DNA from: Massilia alkalitolerans DSM 17462
GTDB taxonomy: Bacteria > Pseudomonadota > Gammaproteobacteria > Burkholderiales > Burkholderiaceae_D
Direction of reading: 5' to 3'
Length of the DNA: 41,783 nucleotides
Assembly (NCBI RefSeq): GCF_000427785.1
Contig: NZ_KE386582.1
Location: 1 to 41,783, forward strand
The position numbers and the translations under genes are program-made. Below the pieces are notes generated by a model that was not told the origin of the DNA, did not search any database, and saw nothing but the letters and a program-made list of their open reading frames with translations. Positions 7,675 to 17,413 of this stretch are shown piece by piece (position 1 is the first letter of the stretch; every line of letters begins with the position of its first letter).

Positions 7675-8522
7675 GCCGCAGCCTCGCTTTCCGGACCGGC
7701 CACGCCTTCCGGCTGCTTGTAGCGGTTATAGCTCCAGAAGTACTGCGCGGGGCAGCGCGCGATCAGCTGCTCCATGGCGCGGTTGATCGAGGCCGCCTGG
7801 TCCGCTGCGCTGCCTTCCAGGCTGCCCTCGAAGGGCACGAAGCGCACCACGTAGCCGCGGCCGCGCGGCAGGCGCTCGGCATACACCAGCAGGATGTCGG
7901 CCTTGCCCAGCTGCGCTAATTTTGCAGGCAGGGTCATGGTGTAGGCGCTGCGGCCGAACCAGGGCGCCCACACGCCTTCGCCTTCCTGCGGCACCTGGTC
8001 GGGCAGCAGGCCGATCGGCTCGCCGGATTTCAGGGTCTTCGCCAAGATGCGCACGCCGGACAGGGTCGCCGGCGCCAGCTTGAGGTTGTGGCGCGCACGG
8101 GCGCCTTCGACCAGCGGTTTCAGCGCGCTCTTGCGCGGCGGGCGGTACATGACGGTGAGGGCGGTCTGCAGCGCGATCTGCTGGGCCGTCATCTCGAAGC
8201 AGCCCAGGTGTGGCGTCAGGAACACGATGCCCTTGCCGGCATCGAGGCGCTGCTGCACCAAGTCCCAATTCTCGACGCTGGCGTGGCGGGCCACGCGTTT
8301 CGGGTCGGCGCACCAGACGAAGGCCAGTTCGATGATGGCCTTGCCGGCTTCGGCGACGGCGGCGTTCAGGTGGTGTTCATAGCCGGCCTGGACCAGGTTG
8401 GCGCGCAGGCGCCGGCGGTACGAACCGGAAGCTAAATAGACGAGCCAGCCGAGGGCCGCGCCGAGGGCATGCAGAAACGGCAATGGAAATACCGATAGTG
8501 CACGGAATAAAAAAACTAACAT
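7671..8522 (-). CDS. Lysophospholipid/lipid A acyltransferase, LpxL/HtrB-like (second copy)
   Basis: A 283-residue member of the same LpxL/HtrB family and first gene of the minus-strand run. The N-terminal anchor covers about residues 1-32. Here the catalytic motif is HX4E (PHLGCFE, His105 and Glu110), and the block 'SGEPIGLLPDQVPQEGEGVWAPWFG' follows. The HX4E against HX4D difference and modest similarity to the neighbour suggest the two act at different positions on lipid A rather than being a fresh duplication. No strong Shine-Dalgarno precedes the ATG. The 189-bp gap to metK, transcribed the other way, holds both promoters. Confidence 0.92.
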   Translation of the reverse strand: MLVFLFRALSVFPLPFLHALGAALGWLVYLASGSYRRRLRANLVQAGYEHHLNAAVAEAGKAIIELAFVWCADPKRVARHASVENWDLVQQRLDAGKGIVFLTPHLGCFEMTAQQIALQTALTVMYRPPRKSALKPLVEGARARHNLKLAPATLSGVRILAKTLKSGEPIGLLPDQVPQEGEGVWAPWFGRSAYTMTLPAKLAQLGKADILLVYAERLPRGRGYVVRFVPFEGSLEGSAADQAASINRAMEQLIARCPAQYFWSYNRYKQPEGVAGPESEAAA

Positions 8523-8602
8523 GCGTATTGATCAGGGTTGAAAGAGCAGTGCTCGGTAGAGCAAAATTCTCGAAGGAAGCGTAAAATACCACTTTATGCA
8601 GG

Positions 8603-8660
8603 ATCCGCCGAGTTAATAGACAACTTGCGAAGCGGAATATAAATGTCGCTAAAGCGTCGC
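8603..8660 (+). ncRNA. Candidate SAM-II-like riboswitch upstream of metK (tentative)
   Basis: A possible P1 stem (TCCGC 8604-8608 with GCGGA 8632-8636) encloses a loop containing GAGTT and CTTGCGAA. It is followed by ATAAATGTCGCTAAAG (8639-8654), which closely resembles the conserved 3' strand of SAM-II aptamers as I remember it (AUAAAUGU-n-GCUAAA). The pseudoknot pairings are only partly satisfied (GACA/UGUC or GCGA/UCGC), and the start codon is 57 nt further on. TATAAA at 8638-8643 could instead be a -10 box. Confidence 0.25.
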
Positions 8661-8711
8661 AGGCAACCGTTGCTGCGGCATGTATACAACACAGCAGTAA
8701 CCGGAGCCACC

Positions 8712-9878
<1,167 letters not shown>

Positions 9879-9932
9879 ACCCTGGCATCTCGCCCAAGAC
9901 CTCGACGGTCGCGGGCGGGGCCGGTGAACAAC

Positions 9933-9958
9933 AGTGGCGGCCCCATGGCGCCGCCACT
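9933..9958. repeat. Inverted repeat between metK and the SAH riboswitch
   Basis: AGTGGCGGC / GCCGCCACT is a perfect 9-bp stem with an 8-nt loop, 55 bp after the metK stop. There is no T-run, so it may be a Rho-dependent or mRNA-stabilising 3' structure of metK. Confidence 0.5.
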
Positions 9959-9976
9959 CGTGGTAAACTCACCGAT

Positions 9977-10046
9977 TCCGAGGAGCGTTGCGACGAAGAT
10001 TCCCATCTTCGCCAGGCTCGGATATCAGCAACCGCGCTCACGTTAC
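9977..10046 (+). ncRNA. S-adenosylhomocysteine (SAH) riboswitch
   Basis: The sequence matches the SAH aptamer as known from betaproteobacterial ahcY leaders: CCGAGGAGCGTTGCGAC, a variable hairpin (GAAGAT / ATCTTC), then GCCAGGCTCGG, and a downstream CAACCGCGCTCAC. P1 pairs CCGAG (9979-9983) with CTCGG (10017-10021). GAGCG (9982-9986) can pair with CGCTC (10035-10039) as the pseudoknot. It ends about 20 nt before the ahcY ribosome site. SAH binding is expected to raise ahcY expression so that the toxic by-product of methylation is removed. Confidence 0.9.
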
Positions 10047-10074
10047 TTTTTTCAACCATTGAAAGGAGGGCGTG

Positions 10075-11487
<1,413 letters not shown>

Positions 11488-11504
11488 TCAATAGGTAGTC
11501 GATG

Positions 11505-11542
11505 CGGGCGCTGCGTTTTCCACAAACCAGCGCCCGTTTTTT
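11505..11542 (+). terminator. Rho-independent terminator after ahcY
   Basis: CGGGCGCTG / CAGCGCCCG is a 9-bp stem with a 14-nt loop, followed by TTTTTT, 17 bp after the ahcY stop. It separates ahcY from the membrane protein-metF pair, which then needs its own promoter or read-through. Confidence 0.85.
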
Positions 11543-11607
11543 CAACAGCCGGGCGTTTCGTCACCCGCAAGCGGTGGGAATGCCCGCGTACCACGAAAGT
11601 CGATACG

Positions 11608-11964
11608 ATGCGCTTGCTCATTACCTGGCTGATCAATGCCGTGGCCCTGATGGCCCTGCCGTTCCTGATGTCTTCCGTCGCCGTCACCAATTTCACGACC
11701 GCGCTGATCGCTGCGCTCGTGCTCGGGCTGGTCAATACCCTGATCCGTCCCATCCTGGTGATCCTGACCCTGCCGGTAACGGTGGTGTCGCTGGGCCTGT
11801 TCATCCTCGTCATCAACGCCTTCCTGTTCTGGCTGGTGTCGCAGTGGATCGACGGGTTCAATGTTGCCGGATTCTGGTCCGCCTTCATTGCAGCGATTTT
11901 GTACAGCATCATTTCGTGGGCGCTTTCTACCTTGCTCCTCAAAGACAAAGATGGAAACTCCTAA
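11608..11964 (+). CDS. Small integral membrane protein, phage holin superfamily IV-like
   Basis: A 118-residue, very hydrophobic protein with about four predicted membrane segments (residues 4-22, 29-48, 51-72 and 85-110) and a short charged C-terminus (KDKDGNS). It matches the small 'phage holin family protein' annotated next to metF and ahcY in many betaproteobacteria. There is no phage context here, so a lytic role is doubtful. Its last 14 bp overlap the start of metF, implying coupled translation. The real function is unknown. Confidence 0.85.
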   Translation: MRLLITWLINAVALMALPFLMSSVAVTNFTTALIAALVLGLVNTLIRPILVILTLPVTVVSLGLFILVINAFLFWLVSQWIDGFNVAGFWSAFIAAILYSIISWALSTLLLKDKDGNS

Positions 11965-12781
11965 TTTCAGTATCGAGTTCTTCCCCCCGAAGACCGGGGA
12001 AGGCGCGGAAAAGCTGCGCGTCGTGCGCCAGAAGCTGGCCGAGCTGCAGCCCACCTATTTCTCGGTGACCTTCGGCGCAGGCGGCACCACCCAGCAGGGC
12101 ACCTTGCAGACCGTGCTCGAGATCAAATCGGCCGGCCACGAAGCGGCCCCGCACCTGTCCTGCGTCGGCGGCACCCGCGAATCGCTGCGCGCCATCCTGC
12201 AGCAGTTCCAGGACAATGGCATCCGCCGCGTGGTGGCGTTGCGCGGCGACCTGCCGAGCGGCTATGGCGGCGGCGGCGAGTTCCGCTACGCCAATGAGCT
12301 GGTCGAGTTCATCCGCAAGGAAACCGGCGACTGGTTCCACATCGAAGTGGCGGCCTATCCGGAAATGCATCCGCAGGCCCGTTCGCCGCAGGACGACCTG
12401 CAGGCCTTCGCGCGCAAGATCCAGGCCGGCGCGAATTCCGCCATCACCCAGTATTTCTACAACGCGGACGCCTACTTCGATTTCATCGACAACGCCCGCA
12501 AGCTGGGCGTGGACGTGCCGGTGGTGCCGGGCATCATGCCGATCACCAACTACACGCAGCTGATGCGCTTCTCGGACATGTGCGGCGCCGAGATCCCGCG
12601 CTGGGTACGCAACAAGCTGGCCAGCTTCGGTGACGATACCGCCTCGATCAAGGCCTTCGGCCTGGACGTGGTGAGCAGCCTGTGCGAACGCCTGCTGGCG
12701 GGCGGCGCGCCGGGGCTGCATTTCTACAGCATGAATCAGGCCGCGGCGACCACCGCGATCTGGCAGCGGCTGGTGAAGTAA
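11951..12781 (+). CDS. metF: Methylenetetrahydrofolate reductase
   Basis: FAD-dependent reduction of 5,10-methylene-THF to 5-methyl-THF, the methyl donor for methionine synthesis. The 276-residue TIM barrel has 'FSIEFFPPKT' with the catalytic Glu, 'SVTFGAGGTT', 'LRGDLPSG', 'VAAYPEMHPQA' and the C-terminal 'GAPGLHFYSMNQA'. The start at 11951 (METPNFSIEFFPP) is set by homology and lies inside the end of the preceding membrane-protein gene. The next gene, a folate enzyme, converges from the other strand across a palindromic element. Confidence 0.97.
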   Translation: METPNFSIEFFPPKTGEGAEKLRVVRQKLAELQPTYFSVTFGAGGTTQQGTLQTVLEIKSAGHEAAPHLSCVGGTRESLRAILQQFQDNGIRRVVALRGDLPSGYGGGGEFRYANELVEFIRKETGDWFHIEVAAYPEMHPQARSPQDDLQAFARKIQAGANSAITQYFYNADAYFDFIDNARKLGVDVPVVPGIMPITNYTQLMRFSDMCGAEIPRWVRNKLASFGDDTASIKAFGLDVVSSLCERLLAGGAPGLHFYSMNQAAATTAIWQRLVK

Positions 12782-12792
12782 GCAGTTGTTTT

Positions 12793-12964
12793 CGTAGGGT
12801 GGGCGGCTATACCGAGGTAGCTGCATCAAGGTGTCGCAAATGCCGCCCACGCGTTCAAATCCCGATGCTGCAGCCCGCGCGTCCATTCTTCCACTGCTTG
12901 AACGCGTGGGCGGCGCCACCGTCCGGACCGATCACACGCATCGGGTGGAGCCGCCCACCCTACG
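12793..12964. repeat. Nested palindromic intergenic element 1 (GTAGGGTGG family)
   Basis: Outer 15-bp perfect arms CGTAGGGTGGGCGGC (12793-12807) and GCCGCCCACCCTACG (12950-12964) enclose inner 17-bp perfect arms GCCGCCCACGCGTTCAA (12842-12858) and TTGAACGCGTGGGCGGC (12898-12914). It can fold either as one long hairpin or as two side-by-side hairpins. It fills the gap between the convergent metF and 5-FCL genes and probably acts as a two-way terminator or mRNA-end structure. Two relatives occur at 18642 and 21138. Confidence 0.9.
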
Positions 12965-12988
12965 GTTGAGTGCTCCGGACGCCAAGCG

Positions 12989-13528
12989 TCAGTCCAGTTC
13001 CGTCATGATCTGGTCGAGCGGGATGTCATACTCCCCGATCTCGAATTCGGCCAGCTGGCACGCATACGCGATGCCCAGCGTCCTCGGACGCGGCTGCGCC
13101 GCCAGCGTCCTGTCATAAAACCCGCCCCCATACCCCAGCCGGTAGCCGCGCACGTCGAAACCCAGGCAGGGCACCAGCAGCGCATCCGGTCGTTCCACCA
13201 TCCGCAGCTCCGCCGGCACCGCCACCCCCAGGCTGTCCGCCACGGTCGGCTCGCCCGGCACCCATTCGGCAAATCCGAGCGCCGTATCGCGCGCCAGCAC
13301 AACAGGCAAGGCCAGCCGTACGCCTGCGTCCGCCAATTCCGCGTAGGCTGGACGCAGGTCGGGTTCACCCGCCAGCGGCCAGTACACAGCCAATGAAACA
13401 CCGGGATTGGCTTGCCACCATGCCAGCACGCGCGCCCCGATGCGGTCGTCCCAGGCAAGCTTGGTGGCGTGGTCAATGGCGCGGCGCCGCTCCTTGAGCG
13501 TCCGGCGCAACTGTGGCTTATCGAGCAT
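12989..13528 (-). CDS. 5-formyltetrahydrofolate cyclo-ligase
   Basis: ATP-dependent conversion of 5-formyl-THF to 5,10-methenyl-THF, returning stored folate to the one-carbon pool. The product has the N-terminal basic 'MLDKPQLRRTLKERRRAI', 'YWPLAGEPDLRP', and the phosphate-binding 'RLGYGGGFYDRTL' near the C-terminus. From the ATG at 13528 the length is 179 residues, typical of the family. In-frame ATGs at 13591 and 13645 would add an unconserved N-terminus and run into the divergent transglycosylase start, so I rejected them. It converges with metF, a functional partner. Confidence 0.92.
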   Translation of the reverse strand: MLDKPQLRRTLKERRRAIDHATKLAWDDRIGARVLAWWQANPGVSLAVYWPLAGEPDLRPAYAELADAGVRLALPVVLARDTALGFAEWVPGEPTVADSLGVAVPAELRMVERPDALLVPCLGFDVRGYRLGYGGGFYDRTLAAQPRPRTLGIAYACQLAEFEIGEYDIPLDQIMTELD

Positions 13529-13623
13529 GGCGCTTGCGCCTGCTTCTGGTAGTAGCCCGGGGGCACATGGTATTCTTGATTCGCCGGTCATGGTTTGAAT
13601 GCAGCGTATATTGAGAGTTGTGG

Positions 13624-15663
13624 ATGTTTCAATCGAGATTGACAACCGGCTCGCTGCCGGTCGCCCTTGCTGTTGTGTTTACATGGTGGACGCTGTCTTC
13701 CGGCACAGTCCACGCCCAATCTGCGCCGCAGGCCGTACCGCCGGTGCCATCCGGCGCACCGACCGTGCCGGGCGCACCCGGCGCCCCGCCGGCACAGGAC
13801 AATCGTGTCGACGACGACACCTTCCTGCTGCTGCGCGAAGCCGCGCGCCAGAATGATGCGGCGCGCACCAATGCCCTCGCATCGCGCCTGCCGCCCGACT
13901 ATCCGCTGGCGTCCTATGTCGACTATTATCGTCTGAAACCCCGGATGAGCGGCGCCGGCGCGAACGCCACGGCCGAGGAAATCCGCGAGGTGCTGCGCCG
14001 CCACGAGGGCACCGCCGCCGCCGAGCTGATGCGCAGTGAGTGGCTGCTCGAACTCGGGCGCCGCGGCGACTGGACGACCTTCGAGCGCGAAGTCGGCCAG
14101 CTGGCCGGCAGCAACCTGCAACTGCGCTGCTATACCTTGCTGGCGCGCGCCAGCCGCGGCGAAGCGGTGGCACAGGAAGCGCGCGCCGTGCTGCTCAGCC
14201 CGGCTAATTACGGCGAGGCCTGCGCCGCCCTGATCGCGCAACTGGCGCAAAGCCGCCAGTTCAGCGAAGACGACCTGCTGTGGCAACTGCGCCTGGCGGG
14301 AGAGGCCAACGCCACCGGTCCGGCGCGGCGCGCCGCCGCATTGCTCGGCGCCTCCGACACCCGCGCCGCACAGGCGGTGGACACGCCGGCGGTGGCGATG
14401 GCGCGCGGCATCGGCAAGACCCGCGCCGAGCGCGCCGTCTACCTGGTGGCGGTCGGCCGCATGGCGCGCACCAGCCTCAAGCTGGCCACGGTCGCCCTGG
14501 AAAAGAACAGCCCGCAATTGAGCGCGCAGGAACGCGCGACCGGCTGGGCCAGCATCGCGCACGCCGCCTCGATCGCCCTGTCGCCGGACGCCGCCACCTA
14601 CTGGCAGCGCGCCAACGGCATCCAGCTCACCAATGAGCAATTGCAGTGGAAGACCCGCATCGCCCTGCGCCGCGGCGACTGGAAAACCGTGCGCGCCACC
14701 ATCGAGGCGATGCCGCCAAATTTGCGCGCCGACAGCGCCTGGGTCTACTGGCTGGCGCGCGCCGACAAGCACGAGGGCCGCATGGCGGAGGCGAATGCCG
14801 GCTTCGAGCGCATCGCCAGCCAGCACCATTTCTACGGCCAGCTCGCGCTGGACGACCTCGGCCGCCAGGTGGTGGCGCCACCGCCGGCCCAGCCGATCAG
14901 CAACGAAGAACTGGCATCAAGCAATGCCAACCCGAGCCTGCAGCGCGCCCTGAAGTTCTACGCCCTGCGTCTGCGCGCCGACGGCAACCGCGAATGGAAC
15001 TGGGCGCTGCGCGGCATGTCTGACCGTCAGTTGCTGGCTGCCGGCGAAATCGCTCGCCGCAACGATTTGCTCGACCGTACCGTCGAAACCTCGCTGCGCA
15101 CCCGTACCGAGCTCGACTACGCACAGCGTTTCCCGGCGCCGCACTTCGACGTCCTGCACCCGACCGCGCAGGGCCTGGGCCTCGATAAAGCCTGGGTCTA
15201 TGGCCTGATCCGCCAGGAATCGCGCTTCATTACCGATGCGCGTTCCGGCGTCGGCGCCTCCGGCCTGATGCAGGTGATGCCGGCCACCGGCAAGTGGGTG
15301 GCGGCCAAGATCGGGATGGACAATTTCGTGCACAGCATGCTGAACGACTTGCGGACCAATATCACGCTCGGCGCCAACTACATGAACATGGTGCTGGAGA
15401 ACTTCGACGGCGACGAAATCCTCGCCACGGCCGCCTACAATGCCGGGCCCTCGCGCTCGCGCGCCTGGCGCGGCGTGCTGGAGCAGCCGATGGAAGGGGC
15501 GATCTTCGTCGAATCGATCCCGTTCTCCGAAACCCGCGGCTACGTGCGCAACGTGCTGGCCAACGCCACCAACTACGCCGCCATGTTCGAGAACAAGCCG
15601 CAGTCGATCCGGACGCGTTTGCGTCCCGTGCAGCCGCGCGAGCGGGCGTCCATCCTCCCCTGA
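13624..15663 (+). CDS. Soluble lytic murein transglycosylase (Slt70-like)
   Basis: Cleaves the MurNAc-GlcNAc bond of peptidoglycan with formation of 1,6-anhydro-MurNAc, in the periplasm. The 679-residue protein has a signal peptide (about residues 1-32, ending VHAQ), a Pro/Ala-rich linker, a long alpha-helical superhelical U/L-domain (about 60-500) and a C-terminal SLT domain. In the latter are 'IRQESRF' with catalytic Glu at about 532, 'GASGLMQVMPAT', 'NITLGANYM' and 'AAYNAGPSR'. The ATG at 13624 has GAGAG 6 nt upstream; a TTG two codons earlier is less likely. Confidence 0.95.
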   Translation: MFQSRLTTGSLPVALAVVFTWWTLSSGTVHAQSAPQAVPPVPSGAPTVPGAPGAPPAQDNRVDDDTFLLLREAARQNDAARTNALASRLPPDYPLASYVDYYRLKPRMSGAGANATAEEIREVLRRHEGTAAAELMRSEWLLELGRRGDWTTFEREVGQLAGSNLQLRCYTLLARASRGEAVAQEARAVLLSPANYGEACAALIAQLAQSRQFSEDDLLWQLRLAGEANATGPARRAAALLGASDTRAAQAVDTPAVAMARGIGKTRAERAVYLVAVGRMARTSLKLATVALEKNSPQLSAQERATGWASIAHAASIALSPDAATYWQRANGIQLTNEQLQWKTRIALRRGDWKTVRATIEAMPPNLRADSAWVYWLARADKHEGRMAEANAGFERIASQHHFYGQLALDDLGRQVVAPPPAQPISNEELASSNANPSLQRALKFYALRLRADGNREWNWALRGMSDRQLLAAGEIARRNDLLDRTVETSLRTRTELDYAQRFPAPHFDVLHPTAQGLGLDKAWVYGLIRQESRFITDARSGVGASGLMQVMPATGKWVAAKIGMDNFVHSMLNDLRTNITLGANYMNMVLENFDGDEILATAAYNAGPSRSRAWRGVLEQPMEGAIFVESIPFSETRGYVRNVLANATNYAAMFENKPQSIRTRLRPVQPRERASILP

Positions 15664-15668
15664 CGCAC

Positions 15669-15683
15669 GGGGCCCTGGGCCCC
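15669..15683. repeat. GC-rich hairpin between transglycosylase and dehydrogenase genes
   Basis: GGGGCCC-T-GGGCCCC is a perfect palindrome around one base, 5 bp after the transglycosylase stop and 17 bp before the next start. It may attenuate or stabilise the 3' end. Confidence 0.45.
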
Positions 15684-15699
15684 AATGAAGGAGGCGGCC

Positions 15700-16662
15700 A
15701 TGCGCGATGCGAACGTGGTGGTCATCGGCGGGACGGGTTTCATCGGCGGCCACCTGCTGGCGCGCCTGGCGGCGGAGGGCGTCGGCACGCTGGTCCCCGC
15801 GCGCCACTACGAAACCGCCAAGCAGCTCACCACCTTGCCCTACCTCGACCTGGAGGTGGCCGACATCCATGACGACGCCACGCTGCGCCGCCTGCTGGCG
15901 GGGCACGATGCCGTCATCAACCTGGTCGGCGTGCTGCATGGCGGCCATGGCGATCCCTATGGTCCGGTGTTCCGGCAACTGCACGTGGAGCTGCCGCGCC
16001 GCATCGTCTGGGCCTGCGCCGAGCTGGGCGTGCCGCGCTACCTGCACATGAGCGCCCTCGGCGCCAGCCACACGGGCGCCTCGATGTACCAGCGCTCCAA
16101 GGCCGACGGCGAGCTGGCCGCACGCAGCGAGCCGAATGTCGCCGCCACCATCTTCCGTCCCTCGATCGTGTTCGGGCCGGGCGACCATTTCCTTACCGTC
16201 TTCGCCAACCTGCAGCGCCGTTTCCCGGTGCTGCCGCTGGCCTGTGCGCAGTCGCGCCTGCAGCCGGTGTACGTGGAAGACGTGGCCGCCGCCTTCGCCG
16301 TGGCGCTGCGCGAGCCGCGAACGCGCGGCGCCGTCATCGAGCTCGGCGGCCCCCAGGTGTACACCCTGGCCGAGCTGGTACACCTGGCCGGGCGCTACGC
16401 CGGCCATGAACGCCACGTGCTGGCGCTGCCCGACTGGGCCGCGCGCCTGGAAGCCAGGCTGTTCGAGCTGCTGCCGGGCGACCCGATGATCAGCCGTGAC
16501 AACCTCGATTCCATGAAAGTGGATAATGTGGTCGATCCGCTAACGCAAGCCTTGACAGCGGAGGCGCTCGGAATCAAGCTGACGTCGCTCGAGGCCGCCG
16601 CGCCGCACTACCTGGCGCCGGAAAGTAGCCTGGACCACTACCGCGAGCACGCAGGCCGCTGA
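15700..16662 (+). CDS. NAD(P)-binding protein, complex I NDUFA9-like (atypical SDR)
   Basis: A 320-residue extended/atypical short-chain dehydrogenase. The N-terminal Rossmann motif 'VVVIGGTGFIGGHLLARL' binds a dinucleotide; 'DAVINLVGVLHG' and 'YLHMSALGAS...YQRSKADGE' follow, with a YxxxK-like arrangement shifted as in NDUFA9 relatives. Bacterial members are often annotated as NADH dehydrogenase-like or sugar-nucleotide epimerase-like; substrate unknown. The ATG at 15700 has AAGGAGG 7 nt upstream, better than the in-frame ATG at 15685. It follows the transglycosylase by 36 bp and precedes a GST gene by 29 bp, so an operon is likely. Confidence 0.88.
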   Translation: MRDANVVVIGGTGFIGGHLLARLAAEGVGTLVPARHYETAKQLTTLPYLDLEVADIHDDATLRRLLAGHDAVINLVGVLHGGHGDPYGPVFRQLHVELPRRIVWACAELGVPRYLHMSALGASHTGASMYQRSKADGELAARSEPNVAATIFRPSIVFGPGDHFLTVFANLQRRFPVLPLACAQSRLQPVYVEDVAAAFAVALREPRTRGAVIELGGPQVYTLAELVHLAGRYAGHERHVLALPDWAARLEARLFELLPGDPMISRDNLDSMKVDNVVDPLTQALTAEALGIKLTSLEAAAPHYLAPESSLDHYREHAGR

Positions 16663-16691
16663 TTTCTCATACCGATTCACTACAGGACACC

Positions 16692-17411
16692 ATGCAGACC
16701 ATCGAACTCGACCCGACCCTGTCTTCCACCCTCGAGGCAGCCCGCCAGCCGGGCCTGACCCTCGTCATCGGTAACAAGAACGTGTCGTCGTGGTCGATGC
16801 GGCCCTGGGTGGCCGCGGTGGCGTTCGGGATTCCCTTCACCGAGATCCGCGTCCTGCTGGACAAGCCCGACACCGCCACCAACATCGCGCGCTATTCGCA
16901 CGCGGGCCGGGTGCCGGTGCTGCTGGCCGGCGAAATGACGATCTGGGACAGCCTGGCCATCGTCGAATACCTGGCCGAGCAGTTCCCGGACAAGCACATG
17001 TGGCCGCAGGACGTCGCCGCGCGCGCGCTGGCGCGCTCGATCGTGGCCGAGATGCACTCGGGCTTCGGTGAGCTGCGCAGCGCCATGTCGATGAACATCC
17101 AGGCGCGCCTGCCGGGACGCGGCCGCACCCCGGGGGCGCAGGCCGACATCGGCCGCATCTGCGAAATCTGGGAAGACTGCCTGTCGCGCTTTGGCCACCA
17201 CAGCTTCCTGTTCGGCGACTTCTCCATCGCCGACGCCTTCTACGCCCCGGTGGTGTGCCGCTTCAAGACCTATGGCGTGGCGCTGGCGCCGGCGCTGCAG
17301 GCCTATTGCGAGCGCGTGCTGGCCCACCCGGCGGTGGCGCGCTGGGTCGACGAAGCGATGCGCGAGATCGATCCGACCCCGCAGCACGACCTCGACCTGC
17401 CGCAGGAATGA
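16692..17411 (+). CDS. Glutathione S-transferase family protein
   Basis: A 239-residue cytoplasmic GST. The N-terminal thioredoxin-like domain has 'NKNVSSWSMRPWVAAVAFGIPF' with a serine-rich active-site loop, the cis-Pro segment 'GRVPVLLAGEM' and the glutathione-binding 'IWDSLAIVEYLAEQFP'. The helical C-terminal domain carries 'GDFSIADAFYAPVVCRF', the usual N-capping box. The substrate is not predictable. Its stop lies only 3 bp before the start of cca (or overlaps it by ATGA), so the two are co-translated. Confidence 0.93.
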   Translation: MQTIELDPTLSSTLEAARQPGLTLVIGNKNVSSWSMRPWVAAVAFGIPFTEIRVLLDKPDTATNIARYSHAGRVPVLLAGEMTIWDSLAIVEYLAEQFPDKHMWPQDVAARALARSIVAEMHSGFGELRSAMSMNIQARLPGRGRTPGAQADIGRICEIWEDCLSRFGHHSFLFGDFSIADAFYAPVVCRFKTYGVALAPALQAYCERVLAHPAVARWVDEAMREIDPTPQHDLDLPQE

Positions 17412-17413
17412 CG

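Noticed and set aside
11608..11964. Prophage remnant suggested by the holin-like gene
   Set aside because: No endolysin, integrase or other phage genes nearby; the neighbours are housekeeping methyl-cycle genes with the same base composition.
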